From Pseudomonas sp. SG20056 (GTDB lineage Bacteria > Pseudomonadota > Gammaproteobacteria > Pseudomonadales > Pseudomonadaceae): 64,000 nucleotides of DNA. Every line of letters begins with the position of its first letter. Within the stretch, counting starts at the first letter, position 1. Under the pieces are notes generated by a model. That model was not told the origin of the DNA. It searched no databases and saw only the letters and a list, made by a program, of their open reading frames with translations. The position numbers and the translations under genes were made by a program. The stretch lies in contig NZ_CP134499.1 of the NCBI RefSeq assembly GCF_031764535.1, positions 806,001 to 870,000 on the forward strand. The letters run 5' to 3'. Below, in pieces: positions 49,762-58,489 of the stretch.

Positions 49762-50199
49762 TTATTTGTTCTTCAAGCCGTAGCTTTCATCGAGCATGCC
49801 TGGCACATCGGCGCTTTTCGGCGCGTAGTCTTTGGGCATTTCATGATGGACCGGTGCCTTGATACGCTCGCGCTTTTCACTGCTGTCATCGGCGTGCAGG
49901 GTAGCGAGCAGGCGCTGGCGAGTCAGCTCGTCGAGTGCCAGGCGGTTGGCCCCGTCCGACAGGTGCTGCTGCACGTCCAGTTGAGTTTGGCTGAGCTTTT
50001 TCACCAGGTTGGCGGTGGTATTGAAATGAGTCACCACCTCGCTTTGGTAGGTGTCGAAGCGTTCTTGAATTTCATCTAGCTGACGCTGGGTGCGGCTAGG
50101 GGCGGCATTGGGTGCCAGGCGGGCAATCAGGAAGCCAATGGCAATACCAGCTACCAGGGTAATGGCGGGTAGCAACCAGGCGGTGAGCGTCTGTTCCAC
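49762..50199 (-). CDS. zapG: YhcB/ZapG family membrane protein (DUF1043)
   Basis: A 145-residue membrane protein with a single N-terminal helix (about residues 7-26, AWLLPAITLVAGIAIGFLIA), then a coiled coil (RQLDEIQERFDTYQSEVVTHF in two halves) and a charged tail. Escherichia coli YhcB interacts with divisome and elongasome proteins and with lipid synthesis; the name ZapG has been used. The start is a GTG (GTG GAA CAG) with AAGGA about 5 bases upstream. It is divergent from the hydrolase gene at 50352. Confidence 0.87.
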   Translation of the reverse strand: MEQTLTAWLLPAITLVAGIAIGFLIARLAPNAAPSRTQRQLDEIQERFDTYQSEVVTHFNTTANLVKKLSQTQLDVQQHLSDGANRLALDELTRQRLLATLHADDSSEKRERIKAPVHHEMPKDYAPKSADVPGMLDESYGLKNK

Positions 50200-50351
50200 G
50201 AGTCCTTCCTCTCTAAACGGCTTTGCTTTACGTTAACGGCTCGAACCTGTGCTGTATACCGCAATGCAATGCCGAAACGTTTGCGGTGGTGTGTATGGCG
50301 CAGGCTGTCAGCTAGACGAGTCGACCCACTGCGAGGTCACGGAGTTCCCTG

Positions 50352-50981
50352 TTGCTCACCCGCGAAACCCCTCTGATGATTGCCGGCCCCAGCGGCCAAC
50401 TCGAAGCCCTGTGGCTGGATACCCCCGATGCCCGTGGCGTGGCGCTGATTTGCCACCCCAACCCGGTGCAGGGTGGCACCATGCTCAACAAGGTGGTCTC
50501 CACTCTGCAACGCACGGCCCGTGACTGTGGCCTGGCCACGTTGCGTTTCAATTACCGCGGTGTCGGCGCCAGCGCTGGCAGCCACGATATGGCCAGCGGT
50601 GAGGTGGATGATGCCGAGGCCGTGGCCAATTGGCTGCGTGCGCAGCATCCCGAATTACCCGTGACCCTGCTGGGTTTTTCCTTTGGTGGCTTTGTCGCCG
50701 CTGCGCTCGGTGCTCGTCTGGAAGCCCAGGGCGTAAAACTCGACAAGCTGTTTATGGTGGCGCCGGCCGTGCAGCGTCTGAGCGAAGAAACGCCCCCAGC
50801 CAGCCATTGCCCGCTGATCCTGATCCAGCCCGAAGACGACGAAGTTATCGACCCTCAGGTGGTGTATCAGTGGTCGGCGGCACTCGGGCGTGCCCATGAG
50901 CTGCTGAAAGTGGCAGAATGCGGCCACTTTTTTCACGGCAAGCTTACTGATCTCAAAGATCTGCTGCTGCCGCGACTCTGA
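50352..50981 (+). CDS. Alpha/beta hydrolase (CocE/NonD-like small serine hydrolase)
   Basis: A 209-residue cytoplasmic alpha/beta hydrolase. The strand-loop VALICHPNPVQGGTMLNKVV and NYRGVGASAGSHDMASGEVD precede the nucleophile elbow LLGFSFGGFVAAALG (serine in GFSFGG). An acidic residue lies in QPEDDEVIDPQVVYQW and the catalytic histidine in AECGHFFHGKLTDL. This pattern is common among small dienelactone-hydrolase-related proteins of unknown substrate. The start is a TTG with GGAG 7 bases upstream; an ATG eight codons later is an alternative. It is followed closely by trpS. Confidence 0.85.
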   Translation: MLTRETPLMIAGPSGQLEALWLDTPDARGVALICHPNPVQGGTMLNKVVSTLQRTARDCGLATLRFNYRGVGASAGSHDMASGEVDDAEAVANWLRAQHPELPVTLLGFSFGGFVAAALGARLEAQGVKLDKLFMVAPAVQRLSEETPPASHCPLILIQPEDDEVIDPQVVYQWSAALGRAHELLKVAECGHFFHGKLTDLKDLLLPRL

Positions 50982-51009
50982 ACTGATTGAGCCTCAATAA
51001 GCGAACGTT

Positions 51010-52356
51010 ATGACCACTCGTATCCTTACCGGCATCACCACCACCGGCACGCCGCACCTCGGCAACTATGCGGGCGCGATTCGTCCGGCCATCGTCGCCA
51101 GCCGCGCCGCTGATGCAGATTCGTTCTACTTCCTGGCCGACTACCACGCGCTGATCAAGTGTGATGAGCCAGCGCGTATCCAGCGTTCGCGTCTGGAAAT
51201 CGCTGCAACCTGGCTGGCGTTGGGGCTGGATACCGACAAGGCAACTTTCTACCGCCAGTCGGATATCCCCGAGATTCCCGAGCTGTGCTGGCTGCTCACC
51301 TGCGTCGCTGGCAAGGGCCTGCTTAACCGCGCGCACGCTTATAAAGCCTCGGTGGACAAGAACGTCGAGCAAGGCGAAGACCCGGATGCGGGCATCACCA
51401 TGGGCCTGTTCAGCTACCCGGTGCTGATGGCAGCGGACATCCTGATGTTCAACGCGCACAAGGTGCCGGTCGGCCGCGACCAGATCCAGCACGTGGAAAT
51501 GGCCCGCGATATCGGTCAGCGCTTCAACCACCTGTTTGGTAATGGCAAGGAACTGTTCACCCTGCCCGAAGCGGTGATCGAGGAAGACGTAGCGACCTTG
51601 CCAGGCCTCGACGGGCGCAAGATGAGCAAGAGCTACGACAACACCATCCCGTTGTTTGGCAGTGCCAAGCAGCTCAAGGATGCTGTTGCCCGCATCGTGA
51701 CCGACTCCAAACTGCCGGGCGAGCCGAAAGACCCGGACAGCTCGCACCTGTTCACCCTCTACCAGGCCTTTGCTGCACCGACCCAGCAGGCGGATTTCCG
51801 TGCTGCGCTGGAAGGCGGCATGGCCTGGGGCGAAGCCAAGCAGGCGCTGTGCAACTTACTGGAGGCCGAGCTGGGCGAGGCGCGCGAGCGTTACCATGCG
51901 CTGATCAGCAAACCGGCCGATCTGGAAGACATCCTCCTGGCTGGTGCCGCCAAGGCGCGCAAGACTGCTACACCGTTTCTCGGTGAGCTGCGCGAGGCTG
52001 TGGGCCTGCGCTCGTTCCGCAGCCAGGCCGTCAATACGGCGGGCGAGAAGAAAAAAGCCGGCAAGAGCGCCCGCTTTGTCAGCTTCCGCGATGATGACGG
52101 CAGCTTCCGCTTCCGCCTGCTGGATGCCGCTGGCGAGCAGTTGCTGCTGTCCAAATCCTTTACCGATGGTAAAGCGGCAGGCATGGCTAATAAGCGTCTG
52201 CAATCCGGTGAAGCATTGGATGTGCGCGAGAAGGATGGCGGTTTTGGCGTCTGGTTGGACGATGAGTGCGTGGCACAAAGCCCGGCATTCGCCGACAGCA
52301 GTGCCTGTCAGGCGGCGATTCAGCGCCTGCGTGAGGCGCTAGCACACGCTGAGTAA
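51010..52356 (+). CDS. trpS: Tryptophanyl-tRNA synthetase with C-terminal extension
   Basis: Class I synthetase charging tRNA(Trp). It has 448 residues, compared with about 330-340 for Escherichia coli TrpS. The HIGH-like motif is GTPHLGN at about 13-19 and the KMSKS motif is exact at 204-208 ([10 protein letters not shown]). The catalytic part ends near residue 340. The extra C-terminal ~95 residues read like two YegP/DUF1508-type repeats: [19 protein letters not shown] and, after a linker, [20 protein letters not shown] recall other pseudomonad TrpS proteins being about this long. Role of the extension is unknown. Confidence 0.94.
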   Translation: MTTRILTGITTTGTPHLGNYAGAIRPAIVASRAADADSFYFLADYHALIKCDEPARIQRSRLEIAATWLALGLDTDKATFYRQSDIPEIPELCWLLTCVAGKGLLNRAHAYKASVDKNVEQGEDPDAGITMGLFSYPVLMAADILMFNAHKVPVGRDQIQHVEMARDIGQRFNHLFGNGKELFTLPEAVIEEDVATLPGLDGRKMSKSYDNTIPLFGSAKQLKDAVARIVTDSKLPGEPKDPDSSHLFTLYQAFAAPTQQADFRAALEGGMAWGEAKQALCNLLEAELGEARERYHALISKPADLEDILLAGAAKARKTATPFLGELREAVGLRSFRSQAVNTAGEKKKAGKSARFVSFRDDDGSFRFRLLDAAGEQLLLSKSFTDGKAAGMANKRLQSGEALDVREKDGGFGVWLDDECVAQSPAFADSSACQAAIQRLREALAHAE

Positions 52357-52420
52357 CGCGCAGGGCGGTGCATTAATCGGATTTCCGTCCAGCAGCCATG
52401 CTGGCCGATTGCCAATCAAT

Positions 52421-52451
52421 GGGGGCGTCGCTAAAGTGACGCCCCCGTTTT
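52421..52451 (+). terminator. Intrinsic terminator between trpS and zapE
   Basis: Perfect 9-base arms GGGGGCGTC and GACGCCCCC with loop GCTAAAGT, followed by GTTTTA. It closes the trpS transcript. Confidence 0.88.
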
Positions 52452-52472
52452 ACTTGCCCGGCTAACGAATTG

Positions 52473-53567
52473 ATGACCCCCCTAGAACGCTACCAGGCTG
52501 ACCTTAAACGCCCTGATTTCTTTCATGACGCTGCCCAGGAAACTGCGGTGCGTCACTTGCAGCGCCTGTATGACGACCTGATCGCTGCCGACAAGGGCAG
52601 CGCCGGCGTCTTCGGCAAGCTGTTCGGCAAAAAACCGCAGGGGCCGGTCAAGGGCCTGTACTTCTGGGGTGGCGTGGGTCGCGGCAAAACCTACCTGGTC
52701 GACACCTTTTTTGATGCGCTGCCGTTCGAGCGCAAGGTGCGCACGCACTTCCACCGCTTTATGAAGCGCGTGCATGAAGAAATGCGCACCCTCAAGGGTG
52801 AAAAGAACCCGCTGACCATTATCGGCAAGCGTTTCGCCGATGAGGCGCGGGTGATCTGCTTCGACGAATTCTTCGTCAGCGATATTACTGACGCGATGAT
52901 CCTCGCCACCCTGCTGGAAGAGCTGTTCAAGAACGGCGTCAGCCTGGTCGCGACTTCCAATATCGTGCCGGATGGCCTGTACAAGGACGGCTTGCAGCGC
53001 GCGCGCTTCCTGCCGGCCATCGCCCTGCTCAAGCAGCACACCGAGATCGTCAACGTCGACAGCGGTATCGATTACCGCCTGCGTGCGTTGGAGCAAGCCG
53101 AGCTGTTCCACTGGCCGCTGGACGCTGCCGCCGAGGAGAGCCTGCAGAAGAGTTTCGTCAGCCTGCTGCCGGAGCACTGCGAGGTACAGGAAAACGAGCC
53201 ACTGATGATCGAAAATCGCGCTATCGTGGCGCGCAAGGTCGGTGATGACGTGGCCTGGTTCGAATTCCGCGAGCTGTGCGACGGCCCGCGCAGCCAGAAC
53301 GACTACATCGAACTGGGTAAGATTTTCCACGCCGTATTGCTAGCCAATGTGGAACAGATGAGCACCGCCAAGGACGATATGGCCCGGCGCTTTATCAACC
53401 TGGTGGACGAGTTCTACGACCGCAACGTCAAGCTGATCATCTCCGCCGAAGTGGAGCTGAAAGACCTCTACACCGGTGGTCGCCTGACCTTCGAGTTCCA
53501 GCGCACGCTCAGCCGTTTGCTGGAAATGCAGTCGCACGAGTTTCTCGCACGGCCGCACAAGCCCTGA
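52473..53567 (+). CDS. zapE: Cell division ATPase ZapE (AFG1-like)
   Basis: A 364-residue AAA-type ATPase that destabilises FtsZ bundles late in division, especially at high temperature or low oxygen. The Walker A motif is GLYFWGGVGRGKTYLVDTFF (about 66-73); a preceding GKLFGKKPQGPVKG loop and the Walker B/adjacent RVICFDEFFVSDITDAMILA are typical of AFG1/ZapE. The C-terminal part has FRELCDGPRSQNDYIELGKI and FEFQRTLSRLLEMQSHEFL. I use the ATG just after an in-frame TTG. In relatives I recall zapE being followed by rplM-rpsI; here the order changes immediately after it. Confidence 0.95.
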   Translation: MTPLERYQADLKRPDFFHDAAQETAVRHLQRLYDDLIAADKGSAGVFGKLFGKKPQGPVKGLYFWGGVGRGKTYLVDTFFDALPFERKVRTHFHRFMKRVHEEMRTLKGEKNPLTIIGKRFADEARVICFDEFFVSDITDAMILATLLEELFKNGVSLVATSNIVPDGLYKDGLQRARFLPAIALLKQHTEIVNVDSGIDYRLRALEQAELFHWPLDAAAEESLQKSFVSLLPEHCEVQENEPLMIENRAIVARKVGDDVAWFEFRELCDGPRSQNDYIELGKIFHAVLLANVEQMSTAKDDMARRFINLVDEFYDRNVKLIISAEVELKDLYTGGRLTFEFQRTLSRLLEMQSHEFLARPHKP

Positions 53568-53580
53568 GAGCCGCGATCAG

Positions 53581-53685
53581 CTGCGCGTCGGCCCTGCTGC
53601 GTTAAAAACAGGCTCGGAATGCTCATGTACGCCAGTACACTCCGCTTCCTCGCCTGTTTTTGCCTTGCATTTCTCTAGCTCGCAA
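53581..53685 (+). repeat. Dispersed intergenic repeat, copy 2 (after zapE)
   Basis: The reverse complement aligns over 105 bases without gaps to 646-750 (about 78% identity). Within this copy AAAAACAGGC (53604-53613) pairs perfectly with GCCTGTTTTT (53652-53661), with a nested GTAC/GTAC stem at the tip. Both ends carry T-runs on the respective strands, so it could end transcription in either direction. It separates zapE from the rhlE-like gene. Confidence 0.75.
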
Positions 53686-53770
53686 GATCGCCAGCAAGTT
53701 TTGATCCGGCGTGTTTCAGGTACAAGCAGGATAAACTCTGCGCCATCGACTTATTTCTGCGGTTAGCCCT

Positions 53771-55108
53771 ATGACCTTTGCCTCCCTTGGCCTGATCGAG
53801 CCTCTGCTACGCACCCTCGACAGCCTCGATTACAAAACCCCCACCGCCGTGCAGGCTCAGGCCATCGTGCCAGTGCTCAAGGGGCGCGATCTGATGGCCG
53901 CCGCGCAGACCGGCACCGGCAAGACCGCCGGCTTTGCCCTGCCGGTGCTACAGCGGTTGATGATGGAAGGGCCGCAGGTGGCCAGTAATTCGGTGCGTGC
54001 GTTGGTGCTGGTGCCAACCCGCGAGCTGGCCGAGCAGGTGTTGCAGAGTTTTCTCACCTACGGTCAGCACCTGCCGCTGCGCAGCTACGCGGTGTATGGC
54101 GGGGTCAGTATCAACCCGCAGATGATGAAGCTGCGCAAAGGTGTGGACGTGCTGGTGGCCACCCCAGGCCGCTTGCTCGACCTCTATCGGCAAAACGCGG
54201 TGAAATTCAACCAGGTGCAGACCCTGGTGCTGGATGAAGCCGACCGCATGCTCGACCTGGGCTTTGCCAACGAGCTGGAAAGTGTGTTCGCGGCGCTGCC
54301 GAAAAAGCGCCAGACCCTGCTGTTCTCCGCGACTTTCTCCGACGCCATTCGCGCCATGGCCGGGCAGATGCTTAAAGACCCGCTAAGCATTGAAGTCAGC
54401 CCGCGCAATGCCGCCGCCAAATCGGTCAAGCAGTGGTTGATCCCGGTGGACAAGAAGCGCAAGAGCGAGCTGTTTCTGCATCTGTATCAGGCCAAGCGCT
54501 GGAGCCAGGCCCTGGTGTTTGTGAAAACCCGCAAGGGCGTTGATGAGCTGGAAGCCGAGCTGCAACGCCACGGCATCAGTGCCGACTCGATTCATGGCGA
54601 CAAGCCCCAAGCCACCCGTCAGCGCGCCTTGCAGCGCTTCAAGGACGGCGAGGTCAAGGTGCTGGTGGCCACCGATGTGGCAGCCCGTGGCCTGGATATC
54701 GACGATATGCCGCTGGTGGTCAACTTCGATTTGCCCATCGTCGCCGAAGATTACGTGCACCGTATCGGCCGTACTGGGCGTGCTGGCACCACCGGTCAGG
54801 CCGTGTCGCTGGTCTGCGCTGATGAAGTGCAACTGCTCTCGGCTATCGAAACCCTGACCCAGCAGGTGCTGCAACGTATTGATGAGCCGGACTTTATCCC
54901 CGACCACCGCGTGCCGCAGACCCTGCCTGGCGGCCAGGTGGTGAAAAAGCCGAAGAAACCGAAGAAGCCGAAAGTGGTTGGCGGCGGCAAGGGCGGCAGC
55001 CTTGGGCGCTGGATGGAAGCCGATGAGCCGGCTGCACCGTCGGTTAAGGCGGTACGCAAGGTGCCCAGCTTCGGCGGCAAGCCGGCCAAGGGCGGCAGAA
55101 AGCCGTAG
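53771..55108 (+). CDS. rhlE: DEAD-box RNA helicase, RhlE-like
   Basis: A 445-residue ATP-dependent RNA helicase. The motifs occur in order: Q motif (FASLGLIEPLLRTLDSLDYK, PTAVQAQ), I AAQTGTGKTAGFALP, Ia VPTRELAEQV, II VLDEADRMLDLGF, III LLFSATFSD, IV ALVFVKTRKGVDEL, V VATDVAARGLDIDD and VI YVHRIGRTGRAG. A basic, lysine-rich tail (KKPKKPKKPKVVGGGKG) follows, as in RhlE proteins, which take part in ribosome assembly and RNA decay. Pseudomonads carry several RhlE paralogues; which one this is cannot be told here. Confidence 0.92.
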   Translation: MTFASLGLIEPLLRTLDSLDYKTPTAVQAQAIVPVLKGRDLMAAAQTGTGKTAGFALPVLQRLMMEGPQVASNSVRALVLVPTRELAEQVLQSFLTYGQHLPLRSYAVYGGVSINPQMMKLRKGVDVLVATPGRLLDLYRQNAVKFNQVQTLVLDEADRMLDLGFANELESVFAALPKKRQTLLFSATFSDAIRAMAGQMLKDPLSIEVSPRNAAAKSVKQWLIPVDKKRKSELFLHLYQAKRWSQALVFVKTRKGVDELEAELQRHGISADSIHGDKPQATRQRALQRFKDGEVKVLVATDVAARGLDIDDMPLVVNFDLPIVAEDYVHRIGRTGRAGTTGQAVSLVCADEVQLLSAIETLTQQVLQRIDEPDFIPDHRVPQTLPGGQVVKKPKKPKKPKVVGGGKGGSLGRWMEADEPAAPSVKAVRKVPSFGGKPAKGGRKP

Positions 55109-55134
55109 GGTGGACAACGCGAAGCCTGTCCACC
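55109..55134. repeat. Hairpin between convergent rhlE-like and VOC genes
   Basis: Perfect 8-base arms GGTGGACA and TGTCCACC around ACGCGAAGCC, starting at the rhlE stop. The sequence GTAGGGTGGACAACGCGAAG recalls a stem repeated many times between pseudomonad genes; only one clear copy is seen here. Confidence 0.5.
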
Positions 55135-55141
55135 TAAGGGG

Positions 55142-55504
55142 CTAAATGTTCTGCGCGATTCGCCAGAGCACGCCGCTGGGGTCGATGACCACGAAATCGC
55201 GCATGCCCCAGGGCTGATCCTGGGGCGGGATCAGGCGCCCGCCGAAGCGCTCGCCCAACTGCTCATCCAGCACCTTCTGCCACCAAGCCTCGACGTCTTC
55301 CACCAGTAGGTGCATGACGAAGTTCTCCGCCTGCTCCTTGACGTAGAAGTCCTGCAGCAAAAAGGCACAGTGCTCGCCATGGCTGAAATAGGCCAGGCCA
55401 TCGCCGACCCAGCCCGGCTTGAAGCCCAGCGCTTGATAGAACGCCTGGCTCAAGGCGAAATCGCGGGCCGGTACGAAGGTTTTCAGTTCAACGCTTTGCA
55501 GCAT
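55142..55504 (-). CDS. VOC-family (glyoxalase/bleomycin-resistance-like) protein
   Basis: A 120-residue single vicinal-oxygen-chelate domain protein made of two beta-alpha-beta-beta-beta units: LKTFVPARDFALSQAFYQALG with FKPGWVGDGLAYFSHGEHCA, then NFVMHLLVEDVEAWWQKVLD and WGMRDFVVIDPSGVLWRIAQ. The second half has the acidic residue expected of VOC metal sites. Members range from glyoxalases to antibiotic-binding proteins, and nothing here fixes the substrate. It stands alone, convergent with the rhlE-like gene. Confidence 0.85.
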   Translation of the reverse strand: MLQSVELKTFVPARDFALSQAFYQALGFKPGWVGDGLAYFSHGEHCAFLLQDFYVKEQAENFVMHLLVEDVEAWWQKVLDEQLGERFGGRLIPPQDQPWGMRDFVVIDPSGVLWRIAQNI

Positions 55505-55584
55505 CGGATGACTCCTGCACGAAAGTGGTCGAGCAGGCTAATAACGGTTGCACCGGTCCTCTAATGGGGCCTGGCGAGCAGAGA

Positions 55585-56040
55585 TTAACGGCTGGCCTGC
55601 GCCGCTTCCAGCTGCTTCTTATGGGTGGCGGCGGCGGTCATGTCGTAGATCACTACGCAGATATGTTCCACATCACCCTTGGCCCCGGCCAGCGGCAGCA
55701 GGGTGACGTTTTGGTACATAAAGTCTTCCTGGCCGGTGATCGGCTGATAGTTCTTGAAGTGCATCAGGTAGGGGTGTTGCTCCCATAGGCTGAACGCGCG
55801 CGTGCCGAGTTGCACCACGGTATCGACCTTGCGCCGTAACCAGGCTTCGTTAATTTCCGGGAACAGGCTGAACAGGGTTTTGCCGTGCACCTCGTCCGGG
55901 CCCATGCCCGAATGGTTCTCCATAAAGCTGTTCCACACCTCCACCTGGTACTGGCGATCGAGGACGATCACCCCGACATCGATGCACTGCACGATATCGA
56001 GCAGCCAGTGCACCTCTTGAATATCTATCTGTGCGGGCAT
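55585..56040 (-). CDS. Single PAS domain sensory protein
   Basis: A 151-residue soluble protein made of one PAS domain at about residues 10-135: VGVIVLDRQYQVEVWNSFME, MGPDEVHGKTLFSLFPEINE and YQNVTLLPLAGAKGDVEHIC, then VVIYDMTAAATHKKQLEAAQ, which looks like the start of a signalling helix but ends without an output domain. It starts 3 bases after the stop of the receiver-CheC gene, so the two proteins are coupled and probably act together. Ligand and partner kinase are unknown. Confidence 0.85.
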   Translation of the reverse strand: MPAQIDIQEVHWLLDIVQCIDVGVIVLDRQYQVEVWNSFMENHSGMGPDEVHGKTLFSLFPEINEAWLRRKVDTVVQLGTRAFSLWEQHPYLMHFKNYQPITGQEDFMYQNVTLLPLAGAKGDVEHICVVIYDMTAAATHKKQLEAAQASR

Positions 56041-56043
56041 GGC

Positions 56044-57045
56044 TTAACTCATCAGGTAGTTGATCTTGTTGGTCAGGCGCTTGATCGAGTCTTCGGTAAA
56101 CAGCAGCAACAGGTCGAAGTGGATATTGTGTGCTTCCAGGCTGTAGCTGACTTCCACCGCCAGGGTCTTTTTCCAGCGCCGTTGGTTGAGGTGAATGAGC
56201 CGCTCGATGGAGGAGTGCTGGCCGAGCAGTTGCGGATGGCCCTGGGAAAAGCGCACGTCGATCTGCTCGGCAATCCCGGCCAGGCACGCGCCAATCAGGA
56301 TGCTGGCCAGGTCCAGAAGCATTTCCGAGGTTTCCAGGTCATCCTTCGGCTGCCAGTTGAGCAGGCGCGCCATATCGGCCACTTCGGAGTCGTGGAATAG
56401 CAGCAGCGACTCGCCGGCGATACCGTCGCCGATAAAGCCCTGGCACACCGCGCTCAGGCGTTCACCACGCATGGCATCGGTGAGGGTCATATGCAGTTCG
56501 CTGACCTCGAAGATATTCACCTGCGGCACCGGCAACTGCACAAAGACCCCGAGCGCCTTGGCCAGCAGCGCGGCGGCGCGGCCCATGGCGACGTTGGTGA
56601 CTTCGCGCAGGGCATCGCGGAAGTTGACCTTCAGCTCATCCAGTACCGCGGCCTGGGCGATGGCGCCAGGTGTCGCTTTGGGGTCGAACAGGCCGAGTTC
56701 GAGCAGGGTACTGCGCAGTATCTCGGGGTCGGCAGGTTTCTTGATAAAGGCCAGGGCGCCGAGTTCCTTAACCCGGCGTAGGGCTTCCTCCTGCACGTCG
56801 CCGGAGACCACCACCACTTTGCAGGCCAGGCCCTCGGCGCGCATGGCTGCAAGGGTTTCATAGCCGTCGAGCACTGGCATGGTCAGGTCCAGCAGCATCA
56901 CCTGGCCAAGCCCCTGACGCAACGCAGTCAGGGCTTCCTGGCCATTGGTGGCCTGGCTGATGGTCACTGGCCATTCGGGCGGCAGGGCGCGGATCAACTG
57001 CTTGCGCGCCATGTTCGAGTCGTCGCAGACCACTAGTGGAATCAC
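56044..57045 (-). CDS. Response regulator with C-terminal CheC-like phosphatase domain
   Basis: A 333-residue two-domain protein from the GTG start. The receiver domain (about 1-118) has acidic D8 and D9, phosphoacceptor D53 in VMLLDLTMPVLDG, S81 and K103 in AFIKKPAD. After a linker, a CheC-type domain spans about 135-325. Its first phosphatase helix DALREVTNVAMGRAAALL has the E148...N151 pair; the second, SEMLLDLASILIGACLAG, has D245...S248 in place of the usual E...N. CheC dephosphorylates CheY-type receivers, so the protein may switch off its own or another receiver. The start is uncertain: an ATG 20 codons earlier is possible. Confidence 0.83.
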   Translation of the reverse strand: MIPLVVCDDSNMARKQLIRALPPEWPVTISQATNGQEALTALRQGLGQVMLLDLTMPVLDGYETLAAMRAEGLACKVVVVSGDVQEEALRRVKELGALAFIKKPADPEILRSTLLELGLFDPKATPGAIAQAAVLDELKVNFRDALREVTNVAMGRAAALLAKALGVFVQLPVPQVNIFEVSELHMTLTDAMRGERLSAVCQGFIGDGIAGESLLLFHDSEVADMARLLNWQPKDDLETSEMLLDLASILIGACLAGIAEQIDVRFSQGHPQLLGQHSSIERLIHLNQRRWKKTLAVEVSYSLEAHNIHFDLLLLFTEDSIKRLTNKINYLMS

Positions 57046-57131
57046 GGCTGGAGAGTACCTGTGCGCGTGGAAGAACACCGCTCTGGGGCGGTTTTCTTCA
57101 AGCATAGCCGTTTGAGATTGTGCGCGGATGC

Positions 57132-58376
57132 TTATTCGGTCGGCGGTTGCAGCCATTTGAGGATGCCTGTTGCTGCGCGGCGACCGCTGGCAAAGCAGGC
57201 GGTCAGCAGATAGCCGCCGGTGGGCGCCTCCCAGTCAAGCATTTCCCCTGCGCAGAAGGTGCCAGGCAGCGCCTTGAGCATCAGTTGCTCGTCCAGTTGC
57301 TCGAACGGCACACCACCGGCTGTGCTGATGGCTTCATCCAATGGCCGCGGACGCACTAGGGTGATCGGCAGGGCCTTGATTGCACTGGCCAGCTGCGCCG
57401 GATCATTGAAGGCTGCTGCGCTGGCCAGCTCGCGCAGCAGCGCGGCTTTGACCCCGTCGATTCCGGCCTGGCGATGCAGGTGTTTAGCCATGGACTGTGA
57501 GCCGCGTGGCTTACTCAGCACCGCCTGCAATTTGCTAAGCGGCGTTTGCGGCAGCAGATCGAGGTGCACGGTAGCGCCACCATGCTGGTTGATCGCTTCG
57601 CGAATAGCGGCTGACAGGGCATACACCAAACTGCCTTCGAGGCCGCTGGCGGTCAGTACACACTCGCCCAGGCGAGGTGTTTCACCGGGCAGGTTGAGGC
57701 TGACGTTCTTCAGTGGCGCGCCAGCGAACTTGTCGCGCAGAAAGGGGCTCCAGGCCGTTACATCGAAGCCGCAGTTGCTGGCCTGCAAGGGCGCAATAGT
57801 CACGCCACGCTCTTGTAGCAGCTGCACCCAGGCACCGTCCGAACCCAGCCGCGCCCAGCTGGCGCCGCCCAGGCCCAGCAGGGTGGCGTCGGCATTTACA
57901 GCCTGTTCGCCGGCGGGCGAGGCAATTCGCAGTGCGCCTTCATTATTCCAGCCCAGCCAACGATGACGGGTGTGGATCTGTACGCCCAATTCACGCAGGC
58001 GTTTGAGCCAGGCGCGCAGCAGCGGTGCGGCTTTCATATCGGTGGGGAAAACCCGGCCGGAGGTGCCGACAAAGGTGTCGATGCCCAGGTCATGAATCCA
58101 GGCGCGCAGGGCGTCAGCATCGAAATCCTGCAGCAGTTTGGCTACTTCTGCCTGGCGCGCGCCATAACGAGCGACAAACGCCGGTTTGGCTTCGGAATGG
58201 GTGATATTCATCCCGCCGACCCCAGCCAGGAGGAACTTGCGCCCCACTGAAGGCATGCCGTCGTAAAGATCGACCTGCACACCGCCCATGGCCAACACTT
58301 CGGCCGCCATCAGCCCGGCAGGGCCGCCGCCGATAATGGCAACGCGAGGGGCTGGATGTTGGGTGCGATTGGTCAT
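57132..58376 (-). CDS. HI0933/BaiN-like FAD-dependent oxidoreductase (TIGR03862-type flavoprotein)
   Basis: A 414-residue flavoprotein. The dinucleotide-binding motif RVAIIGGGPAGLMAAEVLAM opens the protein, followed by DGMPSVGRKFLLAGVGGMNI, which is characteristic of the HI0933 family, and GTSGRVFPTDMKAAPLLRAW. The C-terminal FAD contact is FCAGEMLDWEAPTGGYLLTA. No membrane segment is visible. The physiological substrate of this branch is unknown; some relatives reduce bile-acid or other enone substrates. It is 86 bases upstream of the receiver-CheC gene and divergent from the aminotransferase gene. Confidence 0.88.
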   Translation of the reverse strand: MTNRTQHPAPRVAIIGGGPAGLMAAEVLAMGGVQVDLYDGMPSVGRKFLLAGVGGMNITHSEAKPAFVARYGARQAEVAKLLQDFDADALRAWIHDLGIDTFVGTSGRVFPTDMKAAPLLRAWLKRLRELGVQIHTRHRWLGWNNEGALRIASPAGEQAVNADATLLGLGGASWARLGSDGAWVQLLQERGVTIAPLQASNCGFDVTAWSPFLRDKFAGAPLKNVSLNLPGETPRLGECVLTASGLEGSLVYALSAAIREAINQHGGATVHLDLLPQTPLSKLQAVLSKPRGSQSMAKHLHRQAGIDGVKAALLRELASAAAFNDPAQLASAIKALPITLVRPRPLDEAISTAGGVPFEQLDEQLMLKALPGTFCAGEMLDWEAPTGGYLLTACFASGRRAATGILKWLQPPTE

Positions 58377-58489
58377 GGCGGTGTCGGGTAGGAACGAAGG
58401 GGGTGCATTCTAGCCGAGGCGGCGTCCGCCTTGTCATTTGCCCCGGCTTCGGGCAGGGTCGTGAGGTGAATTTCTGACTGGAGCCCCTT

